From JAICKM01 sp038228295 (GTDB taxonomy: Bacteria; Chloroflexota; Chloroflexia; QHBQ01; JAICKM01): a DNA stretch of 64,000 bases. Positions 58,830 through 64,000 of the stretch are shown piece by piece (position 1 is the stretch's first letter; the number at the start of each line of letters is the position of its first letter). A model generated the notes under the pieces. That model worked only from the letters and a program-made list of their open reading frames with translations, searched no databases and had not been told where the DNA came from. The position numbers and the translations under genes were made by a program. The DNA lies in the NCBI GenBank assembly GCA_038228295.1, contig JBBRPH010000020.1, positions 11,476-75,475 of the forward strand, read 5' to 3'.

Positions 58830-61553
58830 TTATCGGCGCTCCGGCAGGTGGCGGCGCACAGAGTCGGCCTGATCGTGGTCCGCCGGCGAAATGCCGGTTT
58901 CGTGACCGCTATCTTCGCCTTGCTGCTGGATCAGCTTGGCGATCAGTGCCGTCCAGCCGGTTTGGTGGCTAGCCCCGCGCCCGCTACCGTCCTCGCCGTG
59001 GAAAAACTCGTGGAACAGGATATGGTCGCGCCAGTACGGGTCGGTTTGCAACCCCTTGTCGCGCCCGTTGAAGGGCCGTCGGCCGTCGGCAGCGCGGGTG
59101 AACAGCCCAGTCAGTCGGCGTGAGAGTTCGTCGGCCACCTCGTGCAGGCTCAAATAGCGGCCCGACCCGGTGGGGCACTCGACGCGGAAATCGTCGCTGT
59201 AATAGTGGTGAAACTTTTGGATCGACTCGATCAGCAGGTAGTTGATCGGGAACCAAACCGGGCCACGCCAGTTGGAGTTGCCGCCGAAGATGCCGCTGCG
59301 CGACTCGCCCGGCTCGTAGCGCACTGTATGCGCCGTGCCGTCCACCCACAGGACATAGGGCTGATCGGCGTGATATTTGCTCAGCGATCGCACGCCGTAG
59401 TCCGATAGGAACTCGGTCTCATCGAGCAGCCGGGCCAGCAGGCGTTTCATACGGTGGCCGCGCACCAATGCCAGCAGGTGCCGCTGCCCCTCGCCCGGCT
59501 GCTCCCAGTGCGATACTAAGCGTGTCAGATCGGGTCGGTGGGTTAGGAACCATTCCAGCCGCTCACGAAAGCCGGGCAGCGCGGCCAGGACGTGCGGCTC
59601 CACCGTTTCGACCGCGCACAACGGAATCAGCCCGACCAACGAGCGCACCCGTAACGGCAGGTAGCGGCCATCGGGCAGGCTCAACACATCGTAGAAAAAC
59701 TCGTCTTCCGTGTCCCACAGCGCCATGCCGTCGTCGCCCATGTTGTTCATGGCGGCGGCAATCGCGAGGAAATGCTCGAAAAACTTGGTGGCGATGTCTT
59801 CGTAGACCGGGTTGGTGAGGGCTAGTTCGAGCGCAATGGTCATCATGTTCAGACTGAACATCGCCATCCAACTGGTGCCGTCGCTCTGTTCAATATAGCC
59901 GCCGGTGGGTAAGGGCGCGCTACGGTCAAAGACGCCGATATTATCCAACCCCAGGAAGCCGCCTTGAAAGACGTTGTTGCCTTCCGAGTCTTTGCGGTTC
60001 ACCCACCAGTTGAAGTTAAGCAGCAGCTTGTGAAACGTCCGCTCCAAGAAGGCGCGGTCGGCCTCGCCGGTCGTGCGCTGATCGATCTTGTAGACGCGCC
60101 ACGCTGCCCAGGCAAAGACGGGCGGATTCACATCGCCGAAGGCCCATTCGTAAGCCGGTAATTGGCCGTTGGGGTGCATATACCACTCGCGCATTAAGAG
60201 ATCCAACTGGCTTTTGGCGAACTCCGGGTCAATCAGTGCGAACGGGATGCAGTGGAAAGCCAGATCCCAAGCTGCGTACCAGGGATACTCCCATTTGTCG
60301 GGCATGGACATAACGCGCTCATTGTAGAGGTGCCGCCACTCGCGGTTGCGGCCCCGCTTACGGCCGGCGGGTGGCGGCGGTTGGGCCGGGTCGCCCTCTA
60401 GCCAGCGATCCACAATGTAGTGGTAGAATTGTTTGCTCCACAACAGGCCGGCGAACGCTTGCCGCTGCACTGCCGCCAGATCCGCGTCCATGTCCGGCGT
60501 GTGCAACGCGGCGTAAAAGGCATCGGCTTCGGCCTGACGCAGCGCGAAGATCGTATCGAAATCGTGGAACGGCAGGGGCGGCGGAGCGACAGCGTGGGTG
60601 AGCCGCACGCGCACCGTGACGCTGCCGCCTGCCGGCACGGTGCGCCGGTAGAGCGCGGCGACTTTCGTGCCGACCTGCGTCGGGTTGATCGCTGCCCTGT
60701 CGCCGTCGATCAGGCAAGTGTGGAACGCATCTTTGACATAAGGCGTGGTGTTGGGTGCGCCGTAGAGCCGGGCCACGTTGGTGTCGTTTTCGGTGAACCA
60801 CAGGCTCTCGGCCCCCTCGGCGGCCAAATAATAGCTGCCCAGGATCGGGTGGTCGGCGGCGACCCAGGCCACTCCGTCATCGCCATCAATGACCGGCTCG
60901 GCAGCCAGGCGCGGGCGGGCTGCGTTGCCGTCCCAGGCCCAGGTGTTGCGGAACCAGAGTGTGGGCAGTAGCCATAGCGGCGCCGCCTCCGGCCCGCGAT
61001 TGGCCGCCGTCACCCGCAGCAACATATCCTCCGGCCCGGCTTTAGCCCACTCGATAGACACGTCAAAATAGCGGTTCTCGTTGAACACGCCGGTGTCGCG
61101 CAGCTCGTACTCGTCGTCGCTGCGGCTGCGGCGGGCGTTCTCCGCCAGTAGCGCGCTATAGGGGAAGGCGGCCTGCGGATATTTGTAGAGCATCCGCATA
61201 TACGAATGGGTGGGCGTGCTGTCGCTGTACCAGTAACACTCTTTGACATCTTCGCCGTGATTACCCTGCGGCCCGGTCAGCCCGAACAAGCGCTCTTTGA
61301 GGATCGGGTCGCGCCCGTTCCACAGTGCCAGGGCCAAGCACAGCCGCCCTTTGTCGTCGCTGATGCCGCCCAGCCCGTCCTCGTTCCAGCGGTAGGCGTG
61401 TGAGCGCGCCGCGTCATGTGGCAGGTAGTCCCAGGCGGCACCGTCGGCGCTGTAGTCCTCGCGTACCGTGCCCCAGGCGCGCTCACTGAGGTACGGCCCC
61501 CAGTGCCGCCAAGCCGGGCCGTCCTGCCGCAAGCGGTCGCTTTCAGCGGTCAT
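58830..61553 (-). CDS. GH63-like glucosidase (MGH1-type (alpha/alpha)6 glycoside hydrolase)
   Basis: 907 residues. N-terminal beta-sandwich ('DYLPHDAARSHAYRWNEDGLGGISD', 'ALALWNGRDPILKERLFGLTG') followed by an (alpha/alpha)6 barrel: 'WEYPWYAAWDLAFHCIPFALIDPEFAKSQL' (here 'WYAAWDLAFHCIPFA', with the catalytic Asp), 'PVFAWAAWRVY', 'FLGLDNIGVFDRS', and C-terminal 'IFGGNSNWRGPVWFPINYLLIES' with the conserved 'NWRGPVW'. These are marks of the MGH1-like/GH63 group that includes mannosylglycerate hydrolase and processing glucosidases. No signal peptide, so it probably acts on cytoplasmic glucosides or glycogen-derived sugars. Confidence 0.9.
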   Translation of the reverse strand: MTAESDRLRQDGPAWRHWGPYLSERAWGTVREDYSADGAAWDYLPHDAARSHAYRWNEDGLGGISDDKGRLCLALALWNGRDPILKERLFGLTGPQGNHGEDVKECYWYSDSTPTHSYMRMLYKYPQAAFPYSALLAENARRSRSDDEYELRDTGVFNENRYFDVSIEWAKAGPEDMLLRVTAANRGPEAAPLWLLPTLWFRNTWAWDGNAARPRLAAEPVIDGDDGVAWVAADHPILGSYYLAAEGAESLWFTENDTNVARLYGAPNTTPYVKDAFHTCLIDGDRAAINPTQVGTKVAALYRRTVPAGGSVTVRVRLTHAVAPPPLPFHDFDTIFALRQAEADAFYAALHTPDMDADLAAVQRQAFAGLLWSKQFYHYIVDRWLEGDPAQPPPPAGRKRGRNREWRHLYNERVMSMPDKWEYPWYAAWDLAFHCIPFALIDPEFAKSQLDLLMREWYMHPNGQLPAYEWAFGDVNPPVFAWAAWRVYKIDQRTTGEADRAFLERTFHKLLLNFNWWVNRKDSEGNNVFQGGFLGLDNIGVFDRSAPLPTGGYIEQSDGTSWMAMFSLNMMTIALELALTNPVYEDIATKFFEHFLAIAAAMNNMGDDGMALWDTEDEFFYDVLSLPDGRYLPLRVRSLVGLIPLCAVETVEPHVLAALPGFRERLEWFLTHRPDLTRLVSHWEQPGEGQRHLLALVRGHRMKRLLARLLDETEFLSDYGVRSLSKYHADQPYVLWVDGTAHTVRYEPGESRSGIFGGNSNWRGPVWFPINYLLIESIQKFHHYYSDDFRVECPTGSGRYLSLHEVADELSRRLTGLFTRAADGRRPFNGRDKGLQTDPYWRDHILFHEFFHGEDGSGRGASHQTGWTALIAKLIQQQGEDSGHETGISPADHDQADSVRRHLPERR

Positions 61554-61627
61554 GCCGGATGCCTCTCTTAGCCTCTATATACCGCTCCGATGAACACATT
61601 TAGCACGGGTCACTGCCGGGTCTCTTG

Positions 61628-62314
61628 CTACTGTTTCCGTAGCAGGCCCAGTTGGGCGATTAGGGCACGGGCGATCAGGGCGTGGCCCTGGCGGTTGGGG
61701 TGGATGCCGTCGTCGCTCAGGCGCACGATCTGCTTGTAGTTGCCCGCGCGTTCATAGACTTCATAGAAGGCGCGGTGCAGATCCACCACTGGCAGGCGCT
61801 CGTGCGCGGCGAGCGCCAAAATCGCCGCGTTGTAGGGACCGGGGTCGGGGATCGGGTGGTCTTCGTCGTCTTGGCCGATGATCGGGATGGTAAGCAGGAT
61901 CGGCCCGATCCCGGCGGCGCGCACCCGAGTCAGTAGTGCCTGATAGCGGGTGGTGAACTCCGGCAACGGCACACCATGCGGATCAGCGACGGCGGCTCCG
62001 ATGTAGTCGTTGGCCCCGATACAGATCGCTACCCAGGTCGGCTGCTGGGCTAGCACGTCGCGGTCGAGGCGGGCTTCCAGGTCGCGCACCGTATTACCGG
62101 AGATGCCGGCGTTGATCAGACGCAAGCCCAAGTCGGTGCGGGTGTGGGCCAGCGCCTGGGCCAGCACCTCCACATAGCCCGGCTGGGCAGCGGTGATGCT
62201 ATCGCCGAAAAAGAGCAGGCTTTGGCCGGGGGCCAGCGGTAGCGTATTATCCACGGCCGCCTGCGTGGTCGCTCCGGTCGATGGGGAGTTATCATGCGCC
62301 GGGTGGTGTGGCAT
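61628..62314 (-). CDS. SGNH/GDSL-family esterase
   Basis: 228 residues. Four SGNH blocks are visible: I 'LLFFGDSITAAQPGY' (nucleophile Ser), II 'NAGISGNTVRDL' (oxyanion Gly), III 'AICIGANDYIGA' (Asn) and V 'LSDDGIHPNRQGHALIA' (Asp and His). These enzymes deacylate sugars, lipids or thioesters. No signal peptide, therefore probably cytoplasmic. Its start overlaps the stop of the preceding gene by one base (TGATG), so translation of the two is coupled. Confidence 0.92.
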   Translation of the reverse strand: MPHHPAHDNSPSTGATTQAAVDNTLPLAPGQSLLFFGDSITAAQPGYVEVLAQALAHTRTDLGLRLINAGISGNTVRDLEARLDRDVLAQQPTWVAICIGANDYIGAAVADPHGVPLPEFTTRYQALLTRVRAAGIGPILLTIPIIGQDDEDHPIPDPGPYNAAILALAAHERLPVVDLHRAFYEVYERAGNYKQIVRLSDDGIHPNRQGHALIARALIAQLGLLRKQ

Positions 62315-63666
62315 CAGTCGTCGCCTCGGTTCGCCAGCGCCGCGCTGATGGTGTGGCGGGCTACTACGTTCGCCAGGCCGCCGAACTCCGCGCTACGCGC
62401 CTGCAAGGCTTCTAGCGCGTCCATATCGTTCTGGCCGGCGGCGGTGAGTAGTAGGGCATCCGCGCAAATGCGGGCGCGGATTGCCTTCTGGATGGCGTTG
62501 AATACGATGCCCCAACGTCGCTTGCCGCCTTTCGACTCCAATTCGCCGGCGCCGATGCCCTGGCGGTCGAGATCGCCCCGGAAGCGGCTCCAACCGTAGA
62601 TTTCGTGCAGCCATTCGCGCAAGGCATTTTCACGTTCGGCGCGCACGCTCATCATGCGGTCGAGATAGAGCGATAGATCGGTGCTGCTCCACAGGTGGCG
62701 GGCGCGGCGCAGGGCTTCGAGTTCGGCGGGTACGTCAATGGGGGCTGGCTCACTGCTGAAGATCGAGGTGTTCCAGCGGATCAGTGCGCCTTGCGTGCCC
62801 GCGCCCAGCCGGTAGTAGCGCTCGGCTCCATCGGGATCGTTTAACTGCCCGCTGCTTTTGTCGTAGCCGGCCAGCAGTCCCGCGACTTCCCAGCCTGACA
62901 GCGCGCCGAAAAACTCCACCGGATCGAAGTCCTGGAACCAGACCTGATCGGGGTCCAGCGGCTGCGGTTTGCGACTGTTGCCTTCACCGCGCAGCCAGCG
63001 CTCGTTTACGCCGTGGCGCGGCGCAAAAAACACTCCGTCACGGGTGATCAGCGCGTATTGCCGCTCTTCTAGGTCGTCTACTGCATCGCGGCCGCCGGTG
63101 GCGGGGTCAGGGTCTTGCTCGGCAGTGGGTTGGGCCGCCTCTTGGGGCGCGCGGGCCGGGGCGGCTAGGCTGCCGCTCACCAATTCAAGTTCGGGGTGTG
63201 GTACCCCGGCGGCCACGGCCAGCGCACCTAACGCTTCGGCGATAGCGGCTTCCAGCAACGGCAGCCCGGCGTTGAGCAGGCGGGCCAGCCCGCTGGCCGA
63301 TACCTGGCGGCTCTCGGCGGTTTCCAGTGACCACTTGAAGTCGGCCGGCTCGGCGACCACCCGGCCCCCCGCGTCGAAGCCTAGCATCAAACTGTCGGCA
63401 TGGGCCAGGCTGGATAGATGGACTTCGGAGGATAGATCGGGGTCGCTGACAATGCTGATCAGCACGCGCGGTGTGTAGGCCGGGTCGTCGGGGTGGATCG
63501 GCAAGCGATACTGGCCGATAGCCGCGCGCAGAATGGGGGTCGCCACTGTCTCCCAGTGGCGACCGATGTGTTCCCCCGCATTGCCCCAATCGCCGTACCG
63601 CCACAGGCGACGACCACGCAACGGTTCCGTGCTATATGAACTAGACCCTCCAGAACGACGGCTCAA
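62314..63666 (-). CDS. Hypothetical protein, unknown family
   Basis: 450 residues from a TTG codon (63666) with a perfect GGGAGG 7 nt upstream, which fixes the start. Contains a region with 'DPAYTPRVLISIVSDPDLSS', 'FDAGGRVVAEPADFKWSLE', an Ala/Pro-rich linker near residues 165-195, 'GVFFAPRHGVNERWLR', and a helical C-terminus 'RHLWSSTDLSLYLDRMMSVRAERE', 'LREWLHEIYGWSRFRGDLDRQGIG'. I do not recognise a domain. No signal or membrane segment. Translationally coupled with the SGNH hydrolase; its promoter has an exact -10. Confidence 0.75.
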   Translation of the reverse strand: MSRRSGGSSSYSTEPLRGRRLWRYGDWGNAGEHIGRHWETVATPILRAAIGQYRLPIHPDDPAYTPRVLISIVSDPDLSSEVHLSSLAHADSLMLGFDAGGRVVAEPADFKWSLETAESRQVSASGLARLLNAGLPLLEAAIAEALGALAVAAGVPHPELELVSGSLAAPARAPQEAAQPTAEQDPDPATGGRDAVDDLEERQYALITRDGVFFAPRHGVNERWLRGEGNSRKPQPLDPDQVWFQDFDPVEFFGALSGWEVAGLLAGYDKSSGQLNDPDGAERYYRLGAGTQGALIRWNTSIFSSEPAPIDVPAELEALRRARHLWSSTDLSLYLDRMMSVRAERENALREWLHEIYGWSRFRGDLDRQGIGAGELESKGGKRRWGIVFNAIQKAIRARICADALLLTAAGQNDMDALEALQARSAEFGGLANVVARHTISAALANRGDD

Positions 63667-63679
63667 GCAGCAACCTCCC

Positions 63680-63693
63680 TGCGTAATGCGTAA
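63680..63693. repeat. Heptamer pair upstream of hypothetical gene
   Basis: TGCGTAA twice; on the minus strand TTACGCA, the same family as 7095-7108. Confidence 0.5.
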
Positions 63694-63725
63694 CGGGTCA
63701 AAGGCTCGACAGTATATGCTGCTAC

Positions 63726-63755
63726 ATTATAGCACCGCCTTTGCGCGAGCGGCAA
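63726..63755 (-). promoter_or_regulatory. Promoter of the hypothetical/SGNH operon
   Basis: Minus strand: TTGCCG (63755-63750), 18-nt spacer, TATAAT (63731-63726); leader of about 53 nt to the TTG start. Confidence 0.6.
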
Positions 63756-64000
63756 GGTGACGCTGCCTAGATACCTTCCGCTTATGGTGGAGTCGATCAT
63801 CTCGAAACTCCTATATTTTGTTGTGAGTTATACTATGAAATGATTCAGCATAACTCACTTGGCTCTTTGAGGTTTAGTGTGGTTGAGTAGCAAGGACTCA
63901 ATGATCAGGCTGGATGTATGGAGAGGCACCGCGTAGGAATTGCCTCCTGTCGGGTCGCTTAGAGGCTTCGCTACCTTGCCAAACTACCAGAACACCTTGA

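Larger units (their letters stand above)
63667..64000. other. 334-bp terminal non-coding stretch
   Basis: Holds the promoter of the 62314 gene, a heptamer pair and an inverted repeat (arms 63823-63831 and 63850-63858, GTGAGTTAT/ATAACTCAC, 18-nt loop) in AT-rich sequence, possibly an operator for a gene beyond the window. No coding sequence supported. Confidence 0.5.

Noticed and set aside
1..64000. tRNA genes, insertion sequences, phage genes or toxin-antitoxin pairs
   Set aside because: No TPsiC-type arms, transposase, integrase or paired small toxin-like ORFs were recognised on either strand.

Overview
The window looks like a chromosomal segment of a Chloroflexota (green non-sulfur lineage) bacterium. 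The grounds are inference from content: GC of roughly 60-63%; an intact tig-clpP-clpX block; large cyclase/NB-ARC-type ATPase/TPR proteins; extracellular lipoproteins with lamin-tail and FlgD-Ig domains; a sortase carrying an N-terminal module I associate with Chloroflexota; an F420/FMN-type luciferase-like oxidoreductase; and frequent GTG/TTG starts. I recognised no insertion sequence, prophage, CRISPR array, rRNA or tRNA gene.

Layout. 1-8.6 kb: 3' part of an acetate-type sodium symporter, a cysteine-desulfurase-like PLP enzyme, an LLM oxidoreductase, a UvsE UV endonuclease, an acyl-CoA synthetase and a receiver-kinase fusion. 8.7-12.7 kb: trigger factor, ClpP and ClpX (protein quality control) with promoters and terminators. 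13.5-17 kb: a tight five-gene operon (sugar-nucleotide epimerase, uridine kinase, two membrane proteins, DUF2071). 17.1-20.5 kb: secreted lipoproteins. 20.5-28.2 kb: two paralogous cyclase-ATPase-TPR regulators flanking a Gly/Ser repeat protein and an FAD enzyme; part of this block is clearly AT-richer. 28.2-31.4 kb: two family-2 glycosyltransferases and a CPBP membrane protease. 31.5-39.4 kb: PfpI, an MFS exporter divergent from a PadR-FAD monooxygenase operon, a sortase and a CrtI-like desaturase. 39.7-44.3 kb: a third cyclase-like regulator and a PAS histidine kinase. 45-51.4 kb: SRAP, a frameshifted HAD phosphatase, an acyltransferase, a GT4 glycosyltransferase, an MDP-1-like phosphatase, then a T-box riboswitch in front of a 69-residue unknown ORF and a ketopantoate reductase. 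51.4-63.7 kb: DUF1028, beta-propeller lipoprotein, C39 peptidase, flippase-like protein, FlgD-Ig lipoprotein, shikimate kinase, V4R protein, a GH63-like glycosidase, an SGNH hydrolase and an unknown protein.

Most notable signals: (1) a complete transcriptional T-box leader (antiterminator and terminator traced base by base) controlling a tiny unknown gene plus panE rather than an aminoacyl-tRNA synthetase; (2) three paralogous regulators showing stepwise loss of the cyclase active site while the ATPase P-loop is kept; (3) a dispersed family of degenerate heptamer arrays that sit on gene borders, overlap stop codons and, in one case, have entered the reading frame of a glycosyltransferase as an opposed pair.
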